This document shows positions 8,904-17,288 of a DNA stretch of 64,000 bases, one piece after another. The notes beneath the pieces are model-generated. The model had not been told where the DNA came from. It saw nothing but the letters and a program-made list of their open reading frames with translations, and made no database searches. Position 1 is the first letter of the stretch. Every line of letters starts with the position of its first letter. Origin of the DNA: Eggerthella lenta DSM 2243 (lineage in GTDB: Bacteria > Actinomycetota > Coriobacteriia > Coriobacteriales > Eggerthellaceae). The translations under genes and the position numbers were made by a program. The stretch spans positions 1,848,180 through 1,912,179 of the forward strand of contig NC_013204.1 in the NCBI RefSeq assembly GCF_000024265.1, given 5' to 3'.

Positions 8904-10116
8904 TGTGAACGAAGGCGCGGCAAACCCCGCGCAGAAGACCGTGCTTTTGGGCGTGACGGGGTGCATCGCCGCCTACAAATCGTGCGAGATCGTGCGGGGC
9001 CTGCAGAAAGCGGGCGTGCGCGTGAAGGTGGTCATGACCGAGCATGCCACCGAGTTCGTGGGACCCACGACGTTCCGTGCGCTTACGCACGAGACGGTGG
9101 CCGTGGGCCTGTTCGACGACCCGTCCGACCCCATCCACCACGTGTCGCTCGCGCAGGAGGCCGACGTGTTCCTCATCGCGCCGTGCACCGCGAACGTCAT
9201 CGCGAAGATCGCGAACGGCATCGCCGACGATCTCTTGACCACCACGGCGCTGGCCACCACCGCGCCGCTCGTCATCGCGCCGGCCATGAACGTGAACATG
9301 TACGAGAACGGCGCCACGCGCTACAACATAGGCAAGCTGCATATCCGCGGCGCGCGCTTCATCGACGCAGGCGACGGCTACCTGGCGTGCGGCGACATCG
9401 GCAAGGGCCGGTTGGCCGAGGTGGACGACATCGTGTCGGCAACGCTGGACGAGCTGGGCGTGAAGCGCGACCTGGCCGGGCGCAGTGTCATGATCACCGC
9501 GGGCCCCACGGTTGAGCCCATCGACCCGGTTCGCTACATCTCGAACCACTCCTCCGGCAAGACCGGCTACGCCCTCGCGCGCGCGGCGGCCCTGCGCGGC
9601 GCCGACGTGACGCTAATCTCGGGCCCCGTGTCGCTGGCGGCGCCGCAGGGCGTGCACATGGTGCACGTGAAGACGGCGCGCGACATGTTCGCGGCGGCCG
9701 AGGACGCTTTCGAAGACGCCGACATCGCCATCTTCGCGGCAGCGGTGGCGGACATGCGTCCGCGCGAGGCGGCCGGGCATAAGCTGAAGAAGGGCATCGC
9801 CGACGCCGAGCTGGGCACCATCGACCTCGTCGAGAACCCGGACATCCTGGCCACGCTGGGCGAGCGCAAGGAGCAGCAGGTGGTGGTGGGCTTCGCCGCC
9901 GAGACGAACGACGTGGTGGCGAACGCCGAGAAGAAGCTCGTATCCAAGCACGCCGATCTGGTGGTCGCTAACGAAGTGGGAGGCGGTCGCGCGTTCGGTG
10001 CCGACGACAACGTGGTATGGTTCGTGGACGATCAGGACGTCGAGGAGCTTCCCCGCATGTCCAAGACCCGTCTCGCCGACGAGATTCTCAACAAGGCCAT
10101 GCAGTTCCTGGCGTAG
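8896..10116 (+). CDS. coaBC: Bifunctional phosphopantothenoylcysteine synthetase/decarboxylase
   Basis: Carries out two steps of coenzyme A synthesis: ligation of cysteine to 4'-phosphopantothenate (CoaB) and decarboxylation (CoaC). The N-terminal flavin-dependent CoaC domain shows GVTGCIAAYKS, the histidine-bearing HHVSLA and PAMNVNMYENGAT. The C-terminal CoaB domain begins near ITAGPTVEPIDPVRYISNHSSGKTG and contains ADMRPREAAGHKLKK. About 406 residues, normal. GAGGAGG sits just upstream and the gene overlaps hemH, so the two are co-transcribed. Confidence 0.96.
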   Translation: MTNVNEGAANPAQKTVLLGVTGCIAAYKSCEIVRGLQKAGVRVKVVMTEHATEFVGPTTFRALTHETVAVGLFDDPSDPIHHVSLAQEADVFLIAPCTANVIAKIANGIADDLLTTTALATTAPLVIAPAMNVNMYENGATRYNIGKLHIRGARFIDAGDGYLACGDIGKGRLAEVDDIVSATLDELGVKRDLAGRSVMITAGPTVEPIDPVRYISNHSSGKTGYALARAAALRGADVTLISGPVSLAAPQGVHMVHVKTARDMFAAAEDAFEDADIAIFAAAVADMRPREAAGHKLKKGIADAELGTIDLVENPDILATLGERKEQQVVVGFAAETNDVVANAEKKLVSKHADLVVANEVGGGRAFGADDNVVWFVDDQDVEELPRMSKTRLADEILNKAMQFLA

Positions 10117-10184
10117 CGAAGTGCGATGGACGGGGCTGAACGCCTTCGGCTTTCCCCGGGCTTGAAGAAGATATAAATTTCTTC

Positions 10185-10213
10185 TTGCAAAGCCGGCAGG
10201 TTACCGTTAAGAT
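10185..10213 (+). promoter_or_regulatory. promoter of tRNA-Pro
   Basis: TTGCAA (10185-10190) and TAAGAT (10208-10213) are separated by exactly 17 bases, a good housekeeping sigma promoter, with transcription expected about 40 bases before the tRNA. Confidence 0.7.
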
Positions 10214-10260
10214 AGTCAACGCTGTTTGGGAAGCTCGCAAGAGCAACCGGGCGAGCACAA

Positions 10261-10337
<77 letters not shown>

Positions 10338-10346
10338 GCAACTTAG

Positions 10347-10382
10347 AGCAGGTCATCGGAGAAACCGGTGGCCTGCTTTTTT
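10347..10382 (+). terminator. Rho-independent terminator of tRNA-Pro
   Basis: A 13-bp stem (two G-U pairs) runs from AGCAGG (10347) to CCTGCT (10377) around an AGAAA loop and is followed by a run of T. It sits 10 bases after the tRNA. Confidence 0.9.
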
Positions 10383-10398
10383 ATGCTCAGCGGCGTGA

Positions 10399-10440
10399 AC
10401 GCATCCCATCGGAAGCGTTGACGCTTCCGATGGGATGCGT
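10399..10440. repeat. perfect 19-bp hairpin downstream of tRNA-Pro
   Basis: Arms 10399-10417 (ACGCATCCCATCGGAAGCG) and 10422-10440 are exactly complementary around a TTGA loop. There is no T-run and the tRNA terminator lies before it, so it is not needed for termination of that gene. Apart from this hairpin, the 10383-10628 stretch holds nothing else that I can recognise. Confidence 0.6.
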
Positions 10441-10628
10441 GGCGACTTGTGGTCATCGTGTGACGAACGCTGAGAAGGCCGGATAGCAATCGGTGAACGG
10501 TAGGCGCGATAATCCTGCATGAAACGCACCTTACGATTCTGTTTTCTGCATGGTGCGCGCAGGGGGTTCCAAAATTGGCGGCGAGCGGTCTGATGCGTGC
10601 GTTACCGTTGGTTGGAAATCTTCGCGTA

Positions 10629-10661
10629 AACGTTTTGTGCATCTGCACAAAACGTTATACT
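10629..10661 (+). promoter_or_regulatory. palindromic operator overlapping -10 of the triple-RidA gene
   Basis: Arms AACGTTTTGTGCA (10629-10641) and TGCACAAAACGTT (10644-10656) are perfect complements with TC between them. The last base overlaps a TATACT -10 element (10656-10661). No good -35 sits 17 bases upstream, so a regulator is likely to act here. The core reads TTGTG-CATCTG-CACAA; the same half-sites at the same spacing recur at 18795-18810. Confidence 0.6.
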
Positions 10662-10730
10662 ACAGCCCTCCGAATACGGAGCGCTCCTTAAGGAGCGTAC
10701 AGCGAAGCCCCCAAAAGGAGGATACGATCA

Positions 10731-11993
10731 ATGGCTGATAACGTAGTATTGGCTCGTAACACGGACGAGGCCCCTCAGAACGACCGTTTTGCGCAGACCG
10801 TGGCGTTCTCGCACTACAACAACATCTCGGCTCAGCTCCCCATCGACCCGGAGACCGGCGCCATCGTCGAGGGCGGCATCTTCGAGCAGGCCGAGCAGTG
10901 CTTCGAGAACCTCGAGGCCATCGTCGAGAGCATCGACCACTCGCTGAACGACGTCGCGAGGATCACCGTCTTCGTGCGCGACATCCGCGACATGGACGTG
11001 GTCGACGAGGTGTACCGCGCCTTCTTCACCACGTATCTTCCTGCCCGCACGGTTATGGCTGTTGCGGCGCTGCCCATGGACGCGCTCGTGCAGGTGGAGG
11101 CGCTCATCACCAACGGTGAGGGCACCATCCCGAACGAGCCCCAGGCCGGCGACCTCGTCAAGTACGTGAACAACACGCACAACGCTCCTTACGACGCCCT
11201 GTCCACGCAGACCGTGGCGTTCTCGCACTACAACAACATCTCGGCTCAGCTCCCCATCGACCCCGTGTCGAACCAGATCGTGGTCGGCGGCGTCGCCGAG
11301 CAGGCCGCTCAGTGCCTCAAGAACATCAAGGCTGTCCTCACGAGCATCGACGTCCCGTTCGATGACATCGTGAAGGTCACCGTCTTCCTGAAGAACCTCT
11401 CCGACATCGATGCCGTGAACGAAGTGTACACGCGCTTCTTCCCCGATTCGGGCATCGCCCGCGCCGTGGCCTACATGCCGGCCCGCACCGTGGTCGAGGT
11501 TGCCGAGCTGCCGATGCACGCGCTCGTGCAGATCGAGGCCGTCGTGTCGCACGGCGACGGCACCCCGCCGCAGGAAGTGGAGGCCCGTCACGGCCTGATC
11601 ATCGAGGCCAACGACACGGACGCTGCTCCGGTGAGCCCGCTGTCCTCGCAGAGCGTCGCGTTCTCGCACTACAACAACATCTCGGCGCAGCTGGGCGTCG
11701 ACGCCGCGTCGGGCAAGCTCGTCGCTGGCGGCGTTGCCGAGCAGGCCGAGCAGGCATGCAAGAACATCAAGGCCATCATCGAGAACGTCGGCCACGTGAT
11801 GGAAGACGCCGTCAAGGTGAACGTCTACCTGAAGAACATCGACGACCTCGCTGCCGTCGAGGACGTGTGCGCCCGCTACTTCACCGGCACCCCTGCGTTC
11901 CGCGCCGTCGGCACCGCTGCGCTGCCCATGGACGCGCTCGTGCAGATCGACGCCATCTTCGGCAACGCCGAGGGCACCCCGCCGATCAAGTAG
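10731..11993 (+). CDS. Triple-domain RidA/YjgF family protein
   Basis: RidA enzymes hydrolyse reactive enamine/imine intermediates (2-aminoacrylate and relatives); the normal protein is about 130 residues and forms trimers. This 420-residue protein holds three RidA domains in tandem (about 1-138, 139-285, 286-420), each starting near AFSHYNNISAQL. The conserved arginine of the family (in PARTV) is present as R106 and R252, but F390 occupies that place in the third domain, with R391 next to it. A single chain could therefore fold as a pseudo-trimer with altered sites. It stands alone between its own promoter and terminator, and AAAGGAGG lies upstream of the ATG. Substrate unknown. Confidence 0.88.
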   Translation: MADNVVLARNTDEAPQNDRFAQTVAFSHYNNISAQLPIDPETGAIVEGGIFEQAEQCFENLEAIVESIDHSLNDVARITVFVRDIRDMDVVDEVYRAFFTTYLPARTVMAVAALPMDALVQVEALITNGEGTIPNEPQAGDLVKYVNNTHNAPYDALSTQTVAFSHYNNISAQLPIDPVSNQIVVGGVAEQAAQCLKNIKAVLTSIDVPFDDIVKVTVFLKNLSDIDAVNEVYTRFFPDSGIARAVAYMPARTVVEVAELPMHALVQIEAVVSHGDGTPPQEVEARHGLIIEANDTDAAPVSPLSSQSVAFSHYNNISAQLGVDAASGKLVAGGVAEQAEQACKNIKAIIENVGHVMEDAVKVNVYLKNIDDLAAVEDVCARYFTGTPAFRAVGTAALPMDALVQIDAIFGNAEGTPPIK

Positions 11994-12016
11994 CTCGCCT
12001 GAGCATCGGATGAACG

Positions 12017-12049
12017 AAAAGGCTGGAGATCGATCTCCAGCCTTTTTTT
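12017..12049 (+). terminator. Rho-independent terminator after the triple-RidA gene
   Basis: The palindrome AGGCTGGAGATC/GATCTCCAGCCT (centred at 12031) is followed by seven T, 27 bases after the stop codon. Confidence 0.92.
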
Positions 12050-12109
12050 GCGTCGAGAATACATGCTTCCGTCGGCGCAGTCCTCGTGGCCGCGACCTTG
12101 CCCTTGCCT

Positions 12110-12178
12110 GGACATCATCATCGCTCCGAAAACACGCCTCGTGCGCTGAGGCGTGTTTTCGGAGCGATGATGATGTCC
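12110..12178. repeat. perfect 31-bp inverted repeat
   Basis: Arms 12110-12140 and 12148-12178 are exactly complementary over 31 bases, with a 7-base loop GTGCGCT. The left arm begins GGACATCATCATCGCTCC. It lies after a good terminator and before an unrelated small gene, with no T-run of its own. No coding frame is supported in the 11994-12314 gap besides this element and the terminator. Confidence 0.75.
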
Positions 12179-12314
12179 GTCGGCGTCACGCCGCTCACGG
12201 GGCGGCATCCAACCGACTACAGGCTGCATACGGCTTTCTGGTCAGGCTGTTCTAAGCGCAACGCTCGTCTATCCTCGTCAGCATCACCTATGAGCTTCGA
12301 GGAAAGGAACTGCT

Positions 12315-12566
12315 ATGAGCATCATCGTATGGATCATCATCGGCGGCTTGGCCGGTTGGATCGCGAACATGATCATGAAGACGGACGGCAGCCTCGTCAA
12401 GAACATCGTGACGGGCATCGTCGGTGCGCTGATCGGCGGTTTCGTCATGAGCTTCTTCGGCGCCGCGGGATTCACCGGGTTCAACCTCTGGTCGTTCTTG
12501 GTGGCGTTGATAGGCTCGATCATTCTCATCGCCGTCATCAACCTGCTGACCGGCAAGCGCGCCTAG
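12315..12566 (+). CDS. GlsB/YeaQ/YmgE family small membrane protein
   Basis: An 83-residue, almost wholly hydrophobic protein with three membrane segments and many glycines (IIGGLAGWIANMIMK, GIVGALIGGFVMSFFGAAG). This is the pattern of the transglycosylase-associated (GlsB/YeaQ/YmgE) family, linked to general stress in Gram-positives; the biochemical role is not known. An AGGAAAGGA ribosome site stands seven bases before the ATG. It is monocistronic and ends at a strong shared terminator. Confidence 0.88.
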   Translation: MSIIVWIIIGGLAGWIANMIMKTDGSLVKNIVTGIVGALIGGFVMSFFGAAGFTGFNLWSFLVALIGSIILIAVINLLTGKRA

Positions 12567-12616
12567 CGACGTTGTGCGCACGAGCCGAAAGCGGGGCGGC
12601 GGTCCTCTTTCGGGAC

Positions 12617-12657
12617 GAAGCGGCCGGGATCGAACGTTCCCGGCCGCTTCGCGTTTT
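12617..12657. terminator. bidirectional terminator hairpin
   Basis: A perfect 13-bp stem (GAAGCGGCCGGGA / TCCCGGCCGCTTC) with an 8-base loop is followed by GCGTTTTT on the + strand. The convergent DUF4179 gene ends right beside it, so it may serve both. Confidence 0.8.
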
Positions 12658-13716
12658 TCACGGCATCGGGATTTCAACGCCTCCGACCGTGACGGACTTC
12701 ACCTGGTCGAGGTCGAGGATCTTGTCGAACATAAGGTCCGCGCGGCGTTTGGTGGCTCCTCCATCGTTCATGGCGCCGACAGACGGTACGTCGATAGACG
12801 AGCCGTTTCGCAGATTCACCGTTATGGGAACGTCGATGCCTGCGGAGCCTCTGCGCTTTCCCGTTTCTTCATCTTTCGTCAGGAGTGGCTCGTCTGCTGT
12901 GTATTCGACCACGATGGCGATGGGGGAGAGGACTACGGAGTCGATTGCGACGTCGATGCCGTCGAGCTTCGTCCTTTGCCCGGCGCTCAGTTCAATCGAT
13001 GCGTCCTCGTAGTTGAGCGGGAAGCTCATGTCCCAAGATCCTTCGATGACCGTCTGGAGGGACGGGAGAGTGGTTTTGCCGTCTGCCGTCATTTCTCCCG
13101 TCGCCAAATCTCCTAGTTCGACGTGCATGATCTTGCCTATGAACGAGTCGCCTCCTATGAACGAAGTCATCTTCACGATGCATTGCACGGAGTTGTCGGA
13201 AGGATCGGCGTCGTAGAAGCAGTATTCCGGGCCTACTTTGGTGTTTCCCACTCTGAACAGCTGTGCACCAGTGAAGACCGTCGTAAACGACTTGTCCAAA
13301 ATCGTATCGACGCCCTCGATCGGCATGCCGTCGGTTCGGGCGATACTGAACACCGCAACGCAGTGTTCGTTGTCGCCGATCACCGCATCTGCTGTGATCG
13401 CAACACCGTTCGAAACGGCACTTGCGCCGATTGGGCGGCCGATCTTGTCGATCACCTCCGTCTGCGACGGTGCGCCCCCAAACAGATCCTCGGCGAAGTC
13501 TTCCAAGCTCACGAACGCTCCTGCAAGATACGCCGTGCAGCCTACTGCCAGGGCCAGCACGGCTGCGGCTGCGGCTATCACAAGGGCGCGCGAGCGCCGT
13601 GTCGGACGGGGAAGGGGCTCTACGACGGCGGCAACTTCGATGCGCTGCACCATGCGTCGCTTGGCCTCGGGCGAGAACCGCAGCTCGTCGAGGGCTTCCT
13701 TGTATTCATCGATCAT
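12658..13716 (-). CDS. DUF4179 membrane protein, probable anti-sigma factor
   Basis: A 352-residue protein with a cytosolic N-terminal part of about 43 residues, one membrane segment (ALVIAAAAAVLALAVGCTAYLAGAF) and a large extracytoplasmic domain of DUF4179 character. Its start overlaps the end of the ECF sigma gene by 11 bases. A short cytosolic part, one membrane span and coupling to a sigma gene make an anti-sigma role likely; this is inferred from layout. The body has no enzyme motif. The signal it senses cannot be told. Confidence 0.78.
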   Translation of the reverse strand: MIDEYKEALDELRFSPEAKRRMVQRIEVAAVVEPLPRPTRRSRALVIAAAAAVLALAVGCTAYLAGAFVSLEDFAEDLFGGAPSQTEVIDKIGRPIGASAVSNGVAITADAVIGDNEHCVAVFSIARTDGMPIEGVDTILDKSFTTVFTGAQLFRVGNTKVGPEYCFYDADPSDNSVQCIVKMTSFIGGDSFIGKIMHVELGDLATGEMTADGKTTLPSLQTVIEGSWDMSFPLNYEDASIELSAGQRTKLDGIDVAIDSVVLSPIAIVVEYTADEPLLTKDEETGKRRGSAGIDVPITVNLRNGSSIDVPSVGAMNDGGATKRRADLMFDKILDLDQVKSVTVGGVEIPMP

Positions 13717-14197
13717 CGTCCGCTCCTTCCAACAGGGCGCGCAGCTTCTTGCGTCCGCGGCTCAGGCGGGCCGCCACGGCGTCCTCGGTGCCGCCCGTCA
13801 TGTCCGCGATCTCGCGCGCGGTGTAGCCCTCGTAGTAGTGCAGGTACAGGGCCTCCCGAAACGGCTGCGACAGCTCCATCACCGCTTCGAGTACGGCGCT
13901 GTCGGGAACCTCGGGCGCGGCCGCCTCCGCGACGGCGTCGAGCGCCACCGACGTGCGGCGTCGCGCGCTGCGCAACACGTCCTTGCAGGCGTTCGCCGTC
14001 GCGCGCACGATCCAGGCGCGCTCGTGCTCGGCGCTCTCGAAGGCGCGATCGGTCTGCAGCAGCTTGATCAGCACGTTCTGGCAGACGTCTTCGGCGTCGT
14101 GCGTGGATTTGAGATACGTGTAGCCAAGTCGCAGGATGAGGTCGGCGTACGTCTGCACGAGCCGCTGCGCCTCGGTATCGGGTTGTCGTTTGCGCAT
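13706..14197 (-). CDS. ECF-type RNA polymerase sigma factor
   Basis: A 163-residue sigma-70-like factor. Region 2 (about residues 10-75) contains HDAEDVCQNVLIKLL and the region-2.4-like HERAWIVRATANACKDVLRS; region 4 (about 105-155) contains EALYLHYYEGYTAREIADM followed by AVAARLSRGRKKLR, a helix-turn-helix for the -35 element. Domain 1.1 and region 3 are missing, as in extracytoplasmic-function sigmas. The overlapping downstream gene is its likely anti-sigma partner. No target promoter was recognised. Confidence 0.92.
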   Translation of the reverse strand: MRKRQPDTEAQRLVQTYADLILRLGYTYLKSTHDAEDVCQNVLIKLLQTDRAFESAEHERAWIVRATANACKDVLRSARRRTSVALDAVAEAAAPEVPDSAVLEAVMELSQPFREALYLHYYEGYTAREIADMTGGTEDAVAARLSRGRKKLRALLEGADDDR

Positions 14198-14285
14198 AGA
14201 GTCCGTTCCTGTCGTTCTTCGGGCAACGCCGTTTCACCTGCAATACGAACGAGCAGGGCGAATCCTGACAGCGCGGGCGAATCTT

Positions 14286-15257
14286 CTAGGAGAATTCCCA
14301 AAAATCCTGGATAAGCTCCTTGCGGTTAGCCCGCTCGGCCTTCTGGAGGATATGGTGTATGTGCACCTTGACGGTGCTCGGCGCAAGATGCATGGATGTG
14401 GCGATGTTCTGGTTGTCCTTGCCCAGCAGCACGAGTCGCAGCACCTCGGCCTCGCGCTTCGACAACTGTCGCGCGGCCGCGTAGGCTGCGAGATTCTGGT
14501 CGATGAACGTCTCGAGCGATGCGCCTCCCTGCGTGGGCGGTTCGGTACGTCGTAGCGACAGGCTGCGCCACGCGCTCGTGCAGGCGGCGAAGCCGCAACA
14601 CAGCACGAGCGCGTTCTCAGCGAAGTTGCGCTCGGGGAAGAAGGGCAGCCTCTGACCTGCGATCGCATGCGGGTCGATGACCAGCAGGAACACGACGTTC
14701 TCAAGCAGGACGCAGGTGACGAGCGCCCATAGCGCGCCGTACAGAGCACGATGGCGCCGCATGCGAAGCCGTAACACGTCGTCGCGCGTGCCGATGTAGC
14801 GGGCGGCGAGGTAGACGAGCATCGCGTACAGCATGGCCTCGCGCATGCTGTAGAACAGGAACATCTGGCCGTTGCCCTCGGGCGCGAGCAGAAGCACGGC
14901 GAAGCTTGCCAGCACGAACGCCGCACCCGGGATCCAGCGTACCGCCGGCCTATCCTCCTCCAGATACTCGCACAGCACGAGCCAGAACGATATGAGCGCG
15001 CCGCCGCCGACGAGGACGGAAGCGACAGGGCTGCCGATGAAGAAGGGCGAGACGGACGCGTCGGAGGCTCGCTGCATGAGGAAATCGTCCTGGAACACGA
15101 GCGCCACATCGAAGAAGTAGAACAGGAACCCGGCGAACGCGTAGCGGTAGGTCTTGTTGCGCGTCACCAGGTACGACGCGAGGCACGTCGCCGCCGTTAG
15201 GATGACGGCCAAAAGCACGATGAGCGTGTAGTAGAAAAGACCCAGTCCCAGATCCAT
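14286..15257 (-). CDS. LuxR-type regulator with membrane sensor domain
   Basis: About 323 residues. The first 230 hold seven or so hydrophobic segments (for example FYYTLIVLLAVILTAATCLASYL); the last 60 form a LuxR helix-turn-helix (LSKREAEVLRLVLLGKDNQNIA... STVKVHIHHIL). Membrane-bound LuxR proteins of this layout are common in Eggerthella and its relatives and usually stand next to the transporter or reductase they control. The start at 15257 was chosen for its GAGGAAG site; a longer frame to 15347 lacks one. It is divergent from the yfcC-like transporter, its probable target. Confidence 0.88.
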   Translation of the reverse strand: MDLGLGLFYYTLIVLLAVILTAATCLASYLVTRNKTYRYAFAGFLFYFFDVALVFQDDFLMQRASDASVSPFFIGSPVASVLVGGGALISFWLVLCEYLEEDRPAVRWIPGAAFVLASFAVLLLAPEGNGQMFLFYSMREAMLYAMLVYLAARYIGTRDDVLRLRMRRHRALYGALWALVTCVLLENVVFLLVIDPHAIAGQRLPFFPERNFAENALVLCCGFAACTSAWRSLSLRRTEPPTQGGASLETFIDQNLAAYAAARQLSKREAEVLRLVLLGKDNQNIATSMHLAPSTVKVHIHHILQKAERANRKELIQDFWEFS

Positions 15258-15484
15258 GCGCTTCCTCGTTCGCAGTCGCCGGCCTCGCGCCCAAGCGGGC
15301 GCACATCTCGAACAGTATAGACGATTCGCCGCAACGCGCCAGATCAAACGGCTCTACACCCGAAATACACCCGCTCCTACCACCAGATTAGGACTGCCCG
15401 CGCGCTCGTTCGCGCGACACGATGAAGACAACGTCCGGAACCTGCCGAACGAAACGACGAAGGTAGACGAAAGGGGACAAGCGC

Positions 15485-17071
15485 ATGTCGACGGAAGCCG
15501 TACTGCCCACCAGCACCGCCTCGCCCAAGGAAGGCCCGCCTAAGAAGAAGAGGAAGCTCAGCTTCCCCACCGCCTTCACCATCCTGTTCGCGCTCACCAT
15601 CGTCGCGGTGGCGGCTACATGGTTCGTGCCGGCGGGCCAGTACGCGAAGCTCGCGTACAACGCCGACGCGGGCACGCTTCAGATCACGAGCCCCCAGGGC
15701 GCGGTGAGCGAAGAGCCCGCCACGCAGGAGACGCTCGATGCTATCGGCGTGAACATCGGGATCGACCAGTTCACCTCGGGCGCGCTGTCCAAGCCCATCT
15801 CGGTTCCCAACACGTACGAGCGCCTGGAGCAGCAGCCCAAAGGCATCGCCGACATCACGGTGAGCATGGTGTCGGGCACGGTGGAGGCCGCCGACATCAT
15901 GGTGTTCATCCTTGTGCTGGGCGGCCTTATCGGCGTGGTGAACGCGAGCGGCGCGTTCGAGTCGGGCCTCATGGCCCTCACGAAGAAGACGAAGGGCCAT
16001 GAGTTCCTACTCGTGTTCCTCGTGAGCGCCCTCATGGTCCTCGGCGGAACCACGTGCGGTCTCGAAGAAGAGGCCGTCGCCTTCTATCCCATCCTCGTGC
16101 CTATATTCCTGGCGCTCGGCTACGATTCCATCATCTGCGTCGGCGCCATTTTCCTGGCAGGTTCCATGGGCACGACGTTCTCCACCATCAATCCGTTCTC
16201 GGTGGTCATCGCCTCGAACGCCGCGGGCGTGAACTTCACGCAGGGCATCGAATGGCGTATCGCGGGATGCGTCGTGGGCGCCATCGTGGTCATCGCGTAT
16301 TTGTACTGGTACAGCCGCAAGATCAAGGCGAACCCGGCGTTCTCCTACACCTACGAGGATCGCGAGAAGTTCGCCAAACTGTACAACGTGGAGGCGGGGG
16401 AGACGAAGGAGGCGCGCGCGACCGGCTTCACGCTTAAGAAGAAGGCAATCCTCGTGCTGTTCGTGGCGGCGTTCCCCATCATGGTGTGGGGCGTCGTGAG
16501 CCAGGGCTGGTGGTTCCCGCAGATGGCAGCCTCGTTCCTGGCCATCGCGATCATCATCATGTTCCTGTCGGGCATCGCCGAGAAGAAGGTGGTGGATGCG
16601 TTCATCCACGGAGCGTCAAGCCTGGTGGGCGTGTCGCTCATTATCGGGCTCGCGCGCGGCATCAACCTGATCATGGAGCAGGGGCTCATCTCCGACACGC
16701 TGCTGTTCTGGTCGTCGGGGCTCGTGCATGGCATGACCGGACCTGTCTTCATCCTGGTCATGATGCTGATCTTCTTCCTGCTGGGCTTCGTGGTGCCGTC
16801 GTCGTCGGGTTTGGCCGTGCTGTCCATGCCTATCATGGCGCCGCTGGCCGACACCGTGGGCATCCCGCGCTCGGTGGTGGTGTGCGCCTACCAGTGGGGC
16901 CAATACGCCATGCTGTACCTCGCGCCCACCGGCCTCGTGCTGGCCACGCTCACGATGCTGGACATGAAGTACTCCAAGTGGCTCAAGTTCGTGTGGCCTA
17001 TGGTGCTGTTCGTGCTCATCTTCGGCGGCATCCTGCTGGTCGCCCAAGTCCTCGTCTACGGCGCCGCCTGA
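15485..17071 (+). CDS. YfcC family (DcuC-superfamily) carboxylate or amino-acid transporter
   Basis: A 528-residue inner-membrane transporter with a lysine-rich cytosolic start, a large loop after the first segment (residues about 55-125) and about 11 further hydrophobic segments. Blocks such as GGLIGVVNASGAFESGL, GLEEEAVAFYPILVPIFLALGYD and PSSSGLAVLSMPIMAPLAD fit the YfcC family of the C4-dicarboxylate/arginine-ornithine group. The substrate cannot be read. AAAGGGG lies eight bases upstream of the ATG. A divergent membrane LuxR regulator stands 227 bases away. Confidence 0.85.
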   Translation: MSTEAVLPTSTASPKEGPPKKKRKLSFPTAFTILFALTIVAVAATWFVPAGQYAKLAYNADAGTLQITSPQGAVSEEPATQETLDAIGVNIGIDQFTSGALSKPISVPNTYERLEQQPKGIADITVSMVSGTVEAADIMVFILVLGGLIGVVNASGAFESGLMALTKKTKGHEFLLVFLVSALMVLGGTTCGLEEEAVAFYPILVPIFLALGYDSIICVGAIFLAGSMGTTFSTINPFSVVIASNAAGVNFTQGIEWRIAGCVVGAIVVIAYLYWYSRKIKANPAFSYTYEDREKFAKLYNVEAGETKEARATGFTLKKKAILVLFVAAFPIMVWGVVSQGWWFPQMAASFLAIAIIIMFLSGIAEKKVVDAFIHGASSLVGVSLIIGLARGINLIMEQGLISDTLLFWSSGLVHGMTGPVFILVMMLIFFLLGFVVPSSSGLAVLSMPIMAPLADTVGIPRSVVVCAYQWGQYAMLYLAPTGLVLATLTMLDMKYSKWLKFVWPMVLFVLIFGGILLVAQVLVYGAA

Positions 17072-17079
17072 TCTGCTGG

Positions 17080-17108
17080 TTGTTCTCGGCAGGCGGCTTG
17101 CGTATACT
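17080..17108 (+). promoter_or_regulatory. promoter upstream of the MATE gene
   Basis: TTGTTC (17080-17085) and TATACT (17103-17108) are 17 bases apart. The next feature is a hairpin beginning inside the -10 element, which suggests control of this promoter or of its leader. Confidence 0.5.
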
Positions 17109-17140
17109 GGCAAGGATCGGGATGACCCGATCCTTGCCAG
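17107..17140. repeat. perfect 15-bp hairpin after yfcC, over the MATE promoter
   Basis: CTGGCAAGGATCGGG (17107-17121) pairs exactly with 17126-17140 around an ATGA tetraloop. No T-run follows. It may end yfcC transcription, or act as an operator since it overlaps the -10 of the next promoter. Confidence 0.6.
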
Positions 17141-17204
17141 GTGTCGAGCCCCTCGCAGGCTGCTCCGCCGCAAGCCCGTCTGCCGGGACAACCCGGGAAA
17201 CCAT

Positions 17205-17266
17205 CGAGCATGCGGCCCATCCGACGGCCCGCTTCGCGCGGCGCCGAGCGGCGGGCCGCATGCTCG
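17205..17266 (+). promoter_or_regulatory. long stem-loop in the MATE leader
   Basis: CGAGCATGCGGCCC (17205-17218) pairs exactly with GGGCCGCATGCTCG (17253-17266); the GC-rich loop can fold further. It ends about 22 bases before the ATG, close to the ribosome site, so it may control translation. I could not match it to a known riboswitch class. Confidence 0.5.
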
Positions 17267-17288
17267 CGCACGTATGGAGCGAAGAATC

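Noticed and set aside
17107-17288. Guanidine (ykkC or mini-ykkC) riboswitch before the MATE gene
   Set aside because: The ACGR loop pairs that mark those classes are not in the stems seen here.
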